Source: Hemileia vastatrix
Lineage: Eukaryota > Basidiomycota > Pucciniomycetes > Pucciniales > Zaghouaniaceae
NCBI GenBank assembly: GCA_030280995.1
Contig: JASXTE010000005.1
Span: 29,762,001-29,826,000, forward strand
Reading direction: 5' to 3'
DNA length: 64,000 nt
This document shows, piece by piece, positions 21,934 to 33,783 of this stretch (positions are counted from its first letter, which is position 1; every line of letters starts with the position of its first letter). The position numbers and the translations under genes are program-made. The notes beneath the pieces are model-generated. The model saw nothing but the letters and a program-made list of their open reading frames with translations. It searched no databases and was not told where the DNA came from.

Positions 21934-24900
21934 GTGTGCAAAGCAAACTATCTTATCTCTCCCAGTGCACAGAACCTCCATGTCTTAAGGACTGGAGTTG
22001 CCTTAAACCGCTTGAGATTCATTCTTTTTAAGGAGGATATCCCCTTCAGTTGTCTTATAGACTCTGGAGCTTCAATTTCATTTGTTAGTTTATCTTTTGT
22101 CGAGAAGCTTTAACTAACATTTACAGATGTCGATCGAACTCCAATCTATTTGTTCAAATCAGAGGAAACCAAATATTGGGTAAGTAAGAAAGTTTTATGG
22201 GTTTTAAACTTTCCGAACTTTCCCCCCTTCGAGTGGGAATTATCAGCCTTGGACGCCCCAAGGATGTACGATACCATTCTTGGCCATGACTTTTTAACGC
22301 ATTTGAATCCCGAAATTGATTGGACTAGGGGATTGATCACCCCACGCTCTAAGTATATTTCTTATTCTTCAATGCAGGTCAATAGGGAGTTAAACAACCC
22401 ACCTGACAACGTCCTGCTAGAGGAAGAATCTCTGCCAGATGACTTGCAAGCATCTGATCTTTCTCTAAATGAGCAATTGGCTAACCCTTCTAGCTCGATG
22501 ACTTCACTTGAAGAGGATTTAAATTGCCTCGAAGTAATCAAATTCTGCTCTCTCAATTCAGGTATCCCCTCGACAGATTCTCTCGAAGATGATGAGGACG
22601 ACCAAATCAACGTTGAAGCCATTAAGTCAACTCTACCAGAAACCTACCACAATTTCCTCGATGTTTTCTCAATCCGTAAGGCCAATAAGGTACCACCTCA
22701 TCGACCCTACGACCATCAAATAGAGTTAATAGGCCCAGTACCTCCGGCAGCTCCTGTCTATTCTTTGTCGAAGGACGGATCTCAAGTTCTTCGAGACTAC
22801 ATTGCAGAGAATGTAGCCAAAGGTTTCATCAGAGCCAGTAAATCTCCAACCGGCTCCCCTGTCCTCTTTGTAAAAAAGAAGGACGGTAGTCTTAGGTTGT
22901 GTGTTGACTATAGAAAGCTTAACACAGTCACTAAGAAGAATGCATATTCTGTTCCTCCTATGTCATTACTTCTTACCCTTTTCAATGGTGCTAATTTCTT
23001 TTCTAAAATTGATCTTAGAGGCGCTTACAATCTGATTCGCATTGCAGAAGGTCATGAACCACTAACTGCAATGCACACTAGATTTGGTAGTTTTGAATAT
23101 TTAGTTATGCCTTTTGGATTGTGTAATGCACCTTCAACTTTTCAAACTTTTGTTAATGACATCTTTCAAGATGTTGTTGAACAATTTTTAGTTGTCTATT
23201 TAGATGATATTTTAATATTCTTGGAAACACTAGATGAACATATTCATCATGTTTGACAGGTCCTAAATAGTCTTTGAGATCATGGTCTCTACGCCAAGCA
23301 TAATAAATGCGAATTCCACCTCAAATCAATTGATTTTTTGGGTTTTACGTTGTCCACTGAGGGTTTAGTCATGGATGACAAAAAAGTCCGGAAAATCCTG
23401 GAATGGCCTGAGCCCAAAACCATTAAATCACTCGAAGGATTTTTGGGTTTTGAAAACTTCTATAGAAGATTTATTAAAGATTACTCTAAAACTATTTCAA
23501 ATCTTACTTCTCATCTTAGAAAAGACATTCCTTTTGTTTTTACTTCTACAGCACAAAAGGAATTTGAAGCACTAAAAATGTCGTTCACCGCAGCCCCAAT
23601 TCTTCGACATTTTGATCCTTCTGCTTTGACAATAGTTGAGACAGATGCAAGCGATTATGCTATTGCAGGGGTCATCTCTCAATTAAATCCTGAAACAAAT
23701 TTGTTTCATCCTGTTGCTTTTGAGTCACGCAAACTCATAGCCACAGAATTAAATTATGAAATTCATGACAAAGAGCCTTTAGGTATTTTCCATTGTCTTT
23801 AAAAATGGTGTTCTTTTCTTTTCAGCCTAGATAGTCTTTTTCAAATTTTAACAGATTATAATGCTTTAAAATACTTCATGTCTTCCAAAGTGTTAACCAG
23901 GCGTCAAGCCAGTTGGGCTGAATTTTTGTCTGAATTTCCCTTCTCTATTTCCTATCGCCCAGGTAAGAACTGCATTGTCCCAGATATCTTGTCACGTCGG
24001 GACGACGTTTACCCACAGCGGGGGGACACATTTTCTGACAAGAACCCAGCAAATGTGCAATTAATTTTCAAAGAATCAATGTTAACAACTCATCAACTTA
24101 ATTCGATGACAATTCAATCATTTCAAAATCCACTATCCAACATCCTCGAAGCTCAGTCAAAGGACAATTATTGTTTAGGGTTAAAAGACAAAATACTCTC
24201 GAAGCAAGGGGCCAAAAGATTTAGTATTGAATCAGGTCTATTAGTCTTCAAAGGTAGAGTAGTCATACCCGACAACAATGAGATAAAATTATGGATTTTC
24301 AACAGTCGACATGATTCTCCATTAGCTGGTCATTTTGGTGTTGATAAAACCTACCAGTTAATAGAGAGGGATTTCTTCTGGCCAGGTATGACCAGAGAAA
24401 TCAAGGCCTATATAAAATCTTGTTACGAATGTAATAGGAATAAGGCTCCCCGTCACCGGAAGCATAGGTTGCTTCAACCACTTTCTATTCCCTCTAAACC
24501 TTGGGAATCATTATCGATGGATTTCATTTCTCAACTTCCTTTTTCTAATGATTTTGATGCTATATTAGTAATAGTAGATAGATTTTCAAAAATGTCTATT
24601 TTCATTAAAACCACTACTACTGCTACAGCAGAAGATTTGTCAAAAAATTTTCTAGAACATGTATTTTCCAAACACGGCTTACCAAATGATATTATTTCAG
24701 ATAGAGGCTCATTGTTTGTATCCACATTCTGGACCCAACTGTGTTGACACCTCAATATCACGAGGAACCTCTCCATGGCCTATCACCCTGAAACCGATGG
24801 TCAAACAGAAAGAGTTAACCAAATCCTCGAACAATACCTTCGAATGTATGTCAGTTACCAACAAGACGATTGGACCACATGGTTACCACTGGCCAAATTT

Positions 24901-25566
24901 GCTTATAATAACTCGACTCATTCTTCAACACGACAATCTCCCTTCTAAACCATTTATGGACGACATCCTCGATTCAACTCAATCCATGTAGGAACTAATC
25001 ATCCTGCGGAACATTATCTTCGAACTATATCACGACTCCAAGAAGAACTTAAAACAAATTTGGAATTAGCGATTCGAAGATACAAGGAACAGGATGACAA
25101 ACATTGACAATCTGCTCCTTCCTTTAAACCAGGCGACAAAGTATGGCTCGACGCACGAAACATTTGAACAACACAACCATCAAAGAAACTTGCTGAAAAG
25201 CGCTTGGGACCATTCGAAATCGACTCTGAAGTCTCTAAAACTGCATTTCGACTCAACTTACCTCCTAAATGGCAGGCAATTCACCCTGTTTTCCATGTAT
25301 CTCTCCTGGAACTGGCTCGAGAAACATACCCGGGCAAGAACCAACCCCCTCCGGAACCGGTCGAAGTAGAAGATCATCTAGAGTGGGAAGTAAGTCGTAT
25401 CCTTGATTCAAGAATGCGCAAGGGGAAACTTCAATACCTCGTGGAATGGGAAGGCTTCCTCAATGACTCAGACAAAACATCCTGGGAACCAGCCATCAAT
25501 GTTTCTAACGCCCCTGAACTTCTAAAATCTTTTCATTTGAAATATCCTTTAAAACCAAAACCTTAA
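21934..25566 (+). pseudogene. gypsy-1 pol: protease, RT, RNase H, integrase, chromodomain
   Basis: Domains in order: aspartic protease with CLIDSGASISFVS (catalytic Asp codon 22060); reverse transcriptase with VKKKDGSLRLCVDYRKLN and active site YLDD at 23197-23208; RNase H with VETDASDYAIAG (about 23637); integrase zinc region HFGVDKTYQLIERDFFWPGM and core Asp codons at 24520 and 24700 with Glu at 24808; and a C-terminal chromodomain (about 25387-25550, WEVSRILDSRMRKGKLQYLV). Stops interrupt it at 22111, 23254, 23275, about 23800, 24745, about 24946, 25105 and 25165. Most TGA stops lie in TTGA. The chromodomain is expected to direct integration to modified histones. All domains are full length, so the element died recently by point mutation. 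Confidence 0.92.
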
Positions 25567-26580
25567 AATTTCATTTATTTTAAAATTTTCTTTTCTTTTT
25601 TTTCTTTTCTTTCTTTTTTCTCTTTCTCTTAAAATCTAAAACACCTCTTAAATTTCTTAGCCTTGTTTTCTTTTTTTTCTCTTCTTTTTCTTTCTTCTCC
25701 TTCTATAAAATTTTCTCCAAAACCAACTAAAATTAAAATCAAAATTAAAATTAAAAATTAAAAATTAAAATTAAAAATAAAATAAAATTTAAAAAAAAAT
25801 AAAAAATAAAAAATAAAAATAAAAATAAAAATAAATAAATAAATAAATAAATAGAATAAACATAAATAATAAAATAAAATAAAAAACTTTTAAATCTCTC
25901 TAAATGTTTTTTTTCTCTTCTCTTTTTCAATTCTCTAAATACATTCTTTTCTTAAATTTGAAATTCTCTTTAAAATTTTCTTTTCTAAAATTTATTCTCT
26001 CTTTAAACTTTCTTTCCTTCAAACCATCAAAATCTTGTACGAATAACGACACGACCATTTCCTCGAACTTAACTTCAACCTCTAAATCTCTTTATAAAAT
26101 TCTTCGAACAAATGATTCTTCTTTTTCAAATTCTCTTTAAATTCTAACTCTGTTTTTTCTCTCTTTTCAACTATTGAAAGTTCCTAAAACATCAATAAAC
26201 ATTTTTTCGCAAATAACAAATTCTTCTTTCATTAAATTTTCATTTCAACAAACTCATCTCAATCACCAACCATTTTTTTTCTTCTTTCTCTCTTCTCTTA
26301 CATAAATTTTTCTTTTAAACTTAAACTTCTTTCTTTTTCTTTCTTTATTTAAATTTCTTCTTTCAAATTTAAAGCAAAATTTTATTTAAAACTTTTTTTC
26401 TCTCTCTCCCAAATCTTATAAAAAATAATATTCACCTTAAATACAATAAACAAATACAAAAAATAAAACTAAAGACAATTCTACTTTTCTACTTCTTTAC
26501 ATCTCTCCCTTTCATTTCAAATTTTTATCTTTTAATTTTTCTCGAACCAATCTTTTCATCTTCTCCAAAATTACCCTTAT
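25567..26580. other. Non-coding T-rich/A-rich spacer in gypsy-1
   Basis: Long T-rich and A-rich runs, including AAAAATAAAAATAAATAAAT-type repeats around 25750-25870, separate the converging ends of pol and the antisense gene. No credible gene. It may hold termination signals for both transcripts. Confidence 0.6.
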
Positions 26581-27477
26581 CTACTTCCTGCATTTCTCAA
26601 ATACCTCCTCCTCTCCTATAGGAACCACCTCTCCAATCTCCAACAGTTCCTCTGCCACGTCAAAGGAAGCAGCATCGATAATTGTATCGACCTCCCCACA
26701 CAACTCTTCTGTGAACCTAACTTGTTGACCCTGACGAGGCTTCTTTGACCACACCTGGTCCAGTATTTCCTCAGGTTCTTCGATTCCACCCGTGACCGGA
26801 GGGTTTGCCTCAGTTGGCAAAAGCGACGCAGGTTCCCCAATTGGGTCTTCAACAATGGCATTTGATGTCTAAACAAGAACTCATCAGTAACCTCATCCCT
26901 AAAAAAAAAAACAAAAGATAAAACTTACTTTGAAGATGGGTTCAGGTTCTAAGAACAACCTTGGAGCCACCTCTACCTCTGCTTCTCTCTCCTCCTCGTC
27001 ATCTTCAATGACCACCCGTCGTTTCTTGGGTGTCCGCCCTGGAACAGGGACTTCATCCTTATCTTCCTCCACCAATTTGTCAATCTCTTCTTCGACACCC
27101 CGTTTCAAACTTGTGGCCTGGGTTACCCAGGTTGTGATCTCTTTATCAAGTTCCTTATCGTTCTCCCCCACTGATTGATTGTCTCCAACTGAGACATACC
27201 AAATGTCTTCGACCACCTCTTTTGTTTTAGGGATCACCCAAAACTTAGTCTTGGTGAATCGTTGTTCAATCTCTGCATTCTTTGTCAACACATCGCACAC
27301 CACTCGTCGCCAATGGCAAAACTCGCATTTCTGGCGAGGGCATCGAGTCGCTGTACTTTCGACACAAAAGTATTTCATCGCTTCACAAGCCGTGCAAGCC
27401 TGGGAAAACTGTTGCATAACCATTCCCCCATCTTCTTTAGGGTGTGGAGGCATAGGCGTTGGGGTAGGACAGTTCAT
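26581..27477 (-). CDS. gypsy-1 antisense accessory gene: Cys-rich acidic protein
   Basis: Two exons, 27477-26929 and 26868-26581, joined by a 60-nt intron (GTAAGT donor, TTTAG acceptor) give 278 residues with no stop. Phase 0 is kept, which supports the splice choice. An N-terminal Cys cluster (CTACEAMKYFCVE then KCEFCHWRRVVCD, residues ~31-62) looks like a small zinc-binding fold. After it come acidic and charged segments, with a KKRR stretch that could be a nuclear signal. Both exons are open while gag and pol are full of stops, though the gene is also shorter. It is transcribed toward pol from just inside the 3' LTR. I do not recognise a function; DNA or RNA binding is a guess from the Cys pattern. 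Gypsy-2 has analogous genes in the same position and orientation. Confidence 0.72.
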
Positions 27478-27589
27478 TATATAATAAGGAAAGTAATAAA
27501 CAAGAAAAGGTATATATAAAGGAAAGGGAAACTAGTGTGAGAAGATGGCTCAAGCTCAACGGAGCTCGCAATTCTTATACCTGGGCATC

Positions 27590-28358
27590 TGTCACGCGCC
27601 ATGTGACACTCGAGGCAAAAGCAGCTCATTAAATCAATAATATCGAGTTCTAAATCTATACTCGAAGCGCAGAAAGCAATTCTCCATAGCAACTGCGATT
27701 CCCCTTTGTGTACTTACTATTCAACTGCGCTAGCCTAAACTCTAAATCTAAATTAGTCAATCTCTCAATAGTGTGCCTTAGTCTTAATTTCAATAAGCAA
27801 CGCACAGCGCTATGATCAACGTAATAGTACATTAGTAGTTTTCATTAAAAGTTTGTTAATTAATTAAAAGGGGTAAATTGAGAATGGACGGATATTAGCG
27901 AAGAGGGTCTAAGTGTATGTTATTAATGGTCTGTGGTATGGGAATGGTGCGATGAGAGGGAGGTCAATGCGAGGAGGAATAAAGGATATAAAAGGGTTGG
28001 GTATTTTGTTCGAGATTCCTTAGAATTAAATTATAAAACGTATTTACATTTAATAGTGGTAAAATATTTTAAGTTAAATCATTATAATCGTATCTTTCTT
28101 TATTTTCTCAATAATCATTTCTAAATCATAAATCTTTGATTGTTGAGTTTCCAACCCTTTGTGAGATCTTAAGAATTCCTATTACCTTTGAAACTATATT
28201 ATAATTCTTCTCTAACATACCTTGAACCTGTAGCTCTTACTTCGAGTGACCTTTGAATCACTCCTCTAATCATTCCTCTGTGCTTCGAAGAAGTTTCTAA
28301 ATCCCTCATCTCACTTTCAGGAACATCCTCGACCTTGTGCGTAGGTTGTACGGTGACA
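27590..28358 (+). repeat. gypsy-1 3' LTR
   Basis: It starts TGTCACGCGCCATGTGACA and ends TACGGTGACA. Against the 5' LTR there are about 19 substitutions; roughly half involve a CpG in one of the two copies, including several TCG/TTG pairs. No obvious polypurine tract lies directly before it. Confidence 0.92.
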
Positions 28359-28500
28359 GTAACACTTTTTGAAAAGAAAACACAAATAGGTTACAGCATC
28401 TTCCAAATCAGAGTAAGATTTATAGTAGAGAACTAAAAGTAAAGTGATAGCATTCATAGTGGAGTGAAGAAGCTTTCTAGTAGAGAGGTTCTTTCTTGTT
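28359..28500 (-). pseudogene. Harbinger transposase, copy B, N-terminal part
   Basis: Continues the transposase broken at 19891. It aligns with copy A 8690-8825, including the segment for CFLSKK and DSDLED-like residues, with changes. The rest of the Harbinger right end follows to 28894, including the subterminal hairpin. Confidence 0.75.
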
Positions 28501-29245
28501 GTCAGTAGTATAGGTTGTTGGTAGGAGGTTTAGGTGATGAGTGGGAAGTGGGAATTCACTGCCAAATGTGCAGTTGGGGTGTGTAGATAGAAAAAAAAAT
28601 TAAGTGTTTGCCACAAAAATTAAGTAGCATAGAGTTAGAAGAGACTTAAGGATGTTATCAGCAATTATAAGTCATGTGAATTTCTTAAAAATCCATCATT
28701 TATGTGATGAGTTTGGGATCAGGAAGTAGGAACCAAAATTGGGGTATAAGAAGCAGGATAATGCATTATAATGGATTCCTTATCCACTAGCCCAGGGGCT
28801 AGAAGATAAGAATCTTCCACAATTAATAATGTCTGATCCCAGGAAAAAAAGTTCCTGATCCCTAAATGCGGATCCCTGAACATTTATACCTCCTACTAAG
28901 TATATAAGACCTATAAAAGGTGGATATATGCATGTATAAATGTATTTATTTGGCATATACCATAGTATATACTTGAGTTTACTTATGTATATACTTATTT
29001 AATCTTCACATGTTTAAAGCATGTATTTAGGACAGTTTAAGTGCTTAATTTATTCAGACCTTGTTATTACTAGGCTGAAAGTGTTGTCCCCAGATTGCAA
29101 TTTGGGTAGAGTGTCAGTGTATGCTAGTACATAAGTATGATATAATATTAAATATCAATGGTCCTACTACTTGATAATATTTGATATATATTATACCTCA
29201 GAAAAAGACTAATAAAACTGTTATAATCAATTTTTAACTCACAAT

Positions 29246-29443
29246 AGGGGGTTTCAAAGTTAGATATCTTCCATTTTAAAATACCTCTTTTTTCCACCAA
29301 ATCAGCCATGACCATTTTTTAAAATATGACATATTGTGCCCCGAAAACACCTTTTCATGAGATTTAATGTTGAATTTGTGGCTTTATTTTTGTTCTGTGA
29401 AATGCCGTTTTAATAATTACAAATTTCTAACATTGATACCCCT
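29246..29443. mobile_element. MITE copy 2, Harbinger-like ends
   Basis: 198 bp, homologous along its length to the MITE at 11745. It begins AGGGGGTTTCAAAGTTAGA and ends CTAACATTGATACCCCT. AAT is duplicated at 29243-29245 and 29444-29446. The conserved core CCATTTTAAAATACCTCTTT is shared by both. Confidence 0.88.
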
Positions 29444-29446
29444 AAT

Positions 29447-29982
29447 ATTTGGATTGGTGTGGAATAGTAGAGAAAAATAGGCTAATAAAATATTTTTATA
29501 GGTAATATAAAAATAAAATAAATTTATAAGCACTTTAAAATATTTTTTTATATTCTAATAAATGATTAATATAATTTATTTGATTCTTAGTAAGTAAGTG
29601 ATGTCCAATAACTTACCAAATCCTTCTTTACTTATACCAAAATCCACTGGAGTGCACAGACCTTAAAAACAGATGATGTCACTTCCATCCCAGCAATAAC
29701 AGCACTGTGAGGGCTCATAACCTCTCCATAGAATCCAGTTCAAGCAGTTTCACCACCCAGACCTCCAGTAAGGGCCCTCCATCACAATTGATGATATCAT
29801 ACACCCATACCATAAATAGAAAAAACAGATAAAAGCAGACACCATAAGGAAAAAAGTAAAATAACTCATCCAAAGAGAATAAAATGAATCCCAAAGTATA
29901 TAAAGAAACCAAATCAGCTTTCCAAGCCCTTAACAACATCCCCAAGCCCCCACATTGACCCATTAATAACATCCCAACCCAT
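29447..29982. other. Gene-free flank of gypsy-2
   Basis: AT-rich to 29630, then mixed composition. An 85-codon minus-strand frame (29715-29972) is hydrophobic and resembles nothing I know; I do not call it a gene. Confidence 0.4.
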
Positions 29983-31073
29983 TGTGGTCTTCCAACATTG
30001 GCAGGGGCCTTTGTTGTGTTGTTTGGCGCTGTTTCTGCATGTCTTAATTGACATCTGTTGAAGAATTGGGTGTTTTTCTGGATTTATTCCGTGAATATTG
30101 AGACTGTAGGTATGTGGGTACTATCATTGGATAGCCCTGGTTTTTCTATGTATTTCATGTCTTCATGATATTTTTCATATTCTAAGTTTTAAGGGGTCAT
30201 TTCCTCATTTTTTAGTTACAAAAGATAGCTGTTTAATTTAATTTTTTGTTTTTTATGGGCTAACCTTAAGTCTTAGAGATAAGTGCTTAGTACCATTATA
30301 TAGGGCTAATTTAGCTTTATATTTCATGTCTAAACATTGTTATAGTGTAATTTTGTGTTTTAAGGGTTTTAGTAGTTGTAGTGAATTTTTCTAAGTAGAT
30401 TAGATGTTTTTATTGGTTTTCTGGCTTCAGGGAGGCCGGGCCTCTTCAGGCGGCATCTCTGACATCAGGCGGCCTGCCTGCCTCTGCTTTAGAAGGTTGG
30501 GGAGCGCTTCTTGAGGGTTTTTATACAATTTGGCTGGTACAGGTGCCAAATTCGTTGGTGTGCATGGGCTCTTAGATAGTGGTCTGTGTGTACATAGTGA
30601 GTAAGACAGTTTGGGGCAACTTTAATTATCATACAACCATCCAGAGGTGATATCCTTGTTCCTCACTCAGTTTTCACTGTTTTTGGCCACAATTGGCTGT
30701 GTTTGTTGCAAGGTTAGTTCTTCATTTAACTAAACTTTAGAAACAGGTTCTCTGCTATAGTCTTGCAAGCTATATAAAGTATTATTGCTGTCTCTGGTGT
30801 GGATTTTCAGCCTACATCAAGTATCTTTGCTTTCTCTGGTGTGGACATTGGTCTACATTTCAGTTCTTTGGTCTGGTAGTCTGTCTGGGGACTACTTTCT
30901 TGGCTCATCAATCAGTCAAGTGTTTTGAAAAAGGGGCTTTAGCAAACAGGAAACAACTTACTTTAGCAAGTAAATCTCACTCTATTTTTCTAAAGGGACA
31001 GGGGATTTTCTCTCTGGTTTTTATCCAACTCCCTTGGTCAAGGCATATAGCTAGTACTATAGGATTGTTTACA
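29983..31073 (+). repeat. gypsy-2 5' LTR
   Basis: 1091 bp, equal in length to the 3' LTR and closely similar. It includes a GC-richer block near 30430-30490 (GGCCTCTTCAGGCGGCATCT). An older truncated relative lies at 18130-18664. Confidence 0.92.
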
Positions 31074-31077
31074 TTTC

Positions 31078-31094
31078 TGGCACCCAACGTGGGG
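31078..31094 (+). other. gypsy-2 primer-binding site
   Basis: TGGCACCCAACGTGGGG follows the 5' LTR by four bases. It starts with TGG, the complement of the tRNA CCA end, as expected for tRNA-primed reverse transcription. I cannot name the tRNA. Confidence 0.85.
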
Positions 31095-31165
31095 ATAGAA
31101 CTTGCTACTTCTTAGGAATCTCTGTTTTCTTTGGTTGGCTATATTTGGTGTTTTGGTCTGGAGGG

Positions 31166-32098
31166 ATGGCTTTTGGTTCCTATATTCCTGTGGTGACTGT
31201 CAGTGGGGGAGATGGTCCTCCTTCTGTGATGGTCAGGGAGTGTTTTAGGATTAAAACTTGGGATGGTACCAAGTTTAATGGGGAGGATGTCAAGTGGTTT
31301 CTGGAGAAGTATGAAACTTCTGATGGTGTGGATGGTGCTTCTTACCTGGACATGGTGAAGCAGATAATTTTCTTCATTGGTGATAGGGCAGTGGAGAAGG
31401 AGATTGTGGCCATGTCTGGCTACAAAAAGAGGGATTGGAAGTTATTGTGTAGGGATATGGTAGATAGATGGGGTGTCAGGTTCACTATGGTGGATCTGAA
31501 CAAGTTTGTCAGTGAATGGCAATCTTATGGTGGTGTTAGTAACTTACATAGTAACAGAAAGCTTCTGCTACAGTTTGATCCTGTGGTGGAATACTTGGTG
31601 GAAGTGTAGGAGCTGGCACATGAAAATGCTGCCAAGGATGTTTTATGGTCTTCCCTGGCTAGAGATGTCTGGATGGATGTGTTGAAGGAGCTGTCAAGAA
31701 AGGACTTGATGAAGACTCTTTCTAATGGGGACCATAAGTTGCCTGCCTTGGATAAGGTGAAGGAGGCTGTTGAGGCCCATTTGAAGTTATTGGCTGTGAA
31801 CACCTATCAGGAGGAATGTGCCAAATATGTCAGAAAAGTCAGTGAGGCTTTGTCTGAAGATAAATTTAGGGTGAAGAAGGAGGAGAAGAGTATGGTGCAG
31901 GCTCCCAAACAAGAGAGGGACCCAGTGGTTGAGCAGTTTGCTGATCACACAAAGCAGCTGCATATTTTTTTTCAGGAGGCTAAGAAGGTCAATAAGGCAC
32001 CTTCTCACCCTAGAGATTTTGATAGGAGGGCTGTTAGGAGTGATCCTTTGGTCTGCTCAGATTGCAGCAGGAGGGGGAACAGGTCAAATGACTGTTGA
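31166..32098 (+). pseudogene. gypsy-2 gag, one or two stops
   Basis: From ATG 31166 the frame runs to TAG at 31607-31609 (probably CAG to TAG) and continues in phase to TGA 32096-32098. Sequence blocks include WDGTKFNGEDVKWFLEKYE and LLCRDMVDRWG, the pattern of the gag of this lineage. The end CSDCSRRGNRSNDC looks like a zinc knuckle whose His has become Asn. Downstream the frame shifts at about 32110 and 32400, with blocks up to 32593 that link gag to the protease region. Confidence 0.8.
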
Positions 32099-32583
32099 GA
32101 ATTGAACAGGGATGTGTCTTATGGGAAAGGTGGAATTTGATGGCAGGGTTTTCAAGCTCCCTGATGGTTCATTTGTGAATCCCAGTGAGGGACAGGCTCC
32201 TGTTTATTTGGTCAGGAGAAGGGGTGGTCTCAATCAAAGGAGGCCAAGGATTGAGAAGATTCCTGATCAGGGGAAGTCTTTTGGTGAGAAAGATGATGAT
32301 GTCAAGGGAAAGGGGAAGGAGGTCAATAAGGTCTCTTTTTCTACTTTGGTGGTTTGGAGTTGTATTTCTGCGGTGGATAGTCAAGTGGAGAAAGCTTGGC
32401 TGGTGTTTATGATGTGGAAGCAGGGAAGGTGGGAAGGCCTAAGAGCAGTTCTCAGGCCCAACCAAAACCAAAGGTTTTAAAGGAGGATCTTAAGCTGAGT
32501 GCAGCTAGGAAGAGGCACAGAAAAGAGGAGCTTTACAAGATGCAGAAGGGTATGGCTGACATGGCCCCCCTAGTTTTGGTGCA

Positions 32584-33543
32584 TTGGACATGAATGGTGA
32601 GCCAATGCCAATGGAGGTTGATTGTGACTCCAAGGAGGATGTCCCTTTGGCTTCATTGTCAAAGCCTGCTGGAGTTAGAGGTTCTGGTGAGGGATCTGGT
32701 TTGGTTCCTGTTGATGGAAAATCTGTTGGTGGTGTTGGTCCTCAAGAAGCTTCTAGGACCAAGGTAGTGAAGCCAAGGGCTCACTTTGAGAGGCCAGTGG
32801 TTTCTGGTTTATCTAATGTTATGGACTCTGTTCTTGAAAGGATGAATCAGGGTCAGGTTTCCCTTTCATATGGGGAATTGTATGCTATCAGTCCAGGGTT
32901 GGCTGATAGACAGAAAAAGTTGTTGACCAGGAGAAGAGTTTCTTCTGGGGAGGTGGAATACCTTTGTGATTCTGCTGAAAAGTTTGGGGAGGGGTTGGAA
33001 ACTCATTTTTCTGCTCCTCTGGGTTATGTCAATATCACTCTGAATGGCAGGGAGGCAAGGGCATTGGTGGATTCAGATTCTCAGATAAACCTGATTTCTT
33101 TGTTTGAGGCTACTCATTTGGGCCTCCCCATCAAAACTGGTATTGGTGGGAATTTGAGAGGGATTGGTGGCCATGACACTGAATTGGTTGGAACTTCTGA
33201 GTTTGTGAATTTAGATGTTGGTGGAGCCTCTGGGAAGGTTCATTTTTATATTACTAACGGAACAGTTAAAGCTGTTTTGGGTGGGCCATTCTTGATGGAT
33301 TTTCAGGCAAGAATTGGTTATCAATTTGATTTGGGAATCAGTTTGGAGTTGACTGGTGAAGATGAAAGAAGACCTCACATGAGGTTATCATCCCCTGGAG
33401 AGGATGGTTGGGAGACCAGGCCTGTTTTATCTTCAATGTGCCAGTGCCTGGATTGTTGTAGGAGAAGAAGAGAAGTGGGTGCTGCCTCTGGTTTTTTGGA
33501 GTGTGGCTCAGGGTCTAGTGAGGGTCTGTCTTTTTTAGAATGA
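32584..33543 (+). pseudogene. gypsy-2 protease region
   Basis: An open frame of 319 codons with Gly/Ser-rich linker, then NITLNGREARALVDSDSQIN and a following flap-like region. The catalytic motif of retroviral-type aspartic proteases is DSG or DTG; here it is DSD (Asp codon 33070), so the Gly is replaced by Asp and activity is doubtful. It stops at 33541-33543, and the next frames are shifted. The C-terminus has a Cys-rich tail (CQCLDCC). Confidence 0.8.
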
Positions 33544-33783
33544 GAAGGGCTGAACACCCTAGTGCTACAACCTCTCCCCAAGATGAGGAAATACCAGGTT
33601 GTAGTAGGTCAGCTCCCTTGGAGAAATATCAAGTGGATTTTCAACTATATCTTTTTAATTTTCTCTTTTCTGCAAGTATTCATCAAGTTATTTATCAAGT
33701 CTCTGTTCTCTCTCAAGATTCTCAATTATTTTTAATTCAAGATCAAGGAAAAAGATTGGTTATATATCTTTATTGAAAGATAT

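Larger units (their letters stand above)
19892..28358 (+). mobile_element. gypsy-1: chromodomain Ty3/gypsy retrotransposon (chromovirus)
   Basis: Two 769-bp LTRs (19892-20660 and 27590-28358) flank gag and pol with the order PR-RT-RNase H-IN-chromodomain. An antisense accessory gene lies between pol and the 3' LTR. The flanks are TTAAC on the left and GTAAC on the right, a 5-bp duplication with one mismatch or a 4-bp TAAC. It is inserted in the transposase gene of Harbinger B. My alignment of the two LTRs gives about 19 substitutions and no gaps (about 97.5% identity). I could not identify a tRNA primer-binding site after the 5' LTR; fungal chromoviruses sometimes self-prime, which I cannot test here. 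Confidence 0.93.
12368..28894. mobile_element. PIF/Harbinger copy B, decayed, with nested insertions
   Basis: The left end AGAGGGTATCAATGTT (12368) and right end AACATTTATACCTCCT (28894) match the Harbinger termini with point changes. The flanks are ATT (12365-12367) and ACT (28895-28897), consistent with a decayed 3-bp duplication. It contains, left to right: ORF1 pseudogene, 93-bp minisatellite, minus-strand third ORF, a large C-rich/G-rich inverted repeat, a gypsy-2-type LTR fragment, and a transposase pseudogene split by gypsy-1 at 19892-28358. It is clearly older than copies A and C. Confidence 0.9.

Noticed and set aside
29715..29972. 85-codon hydrophobic minus-strand frame
   Set aside because: No family resemblance, no repeat elsewhere; composition alone can explain it.
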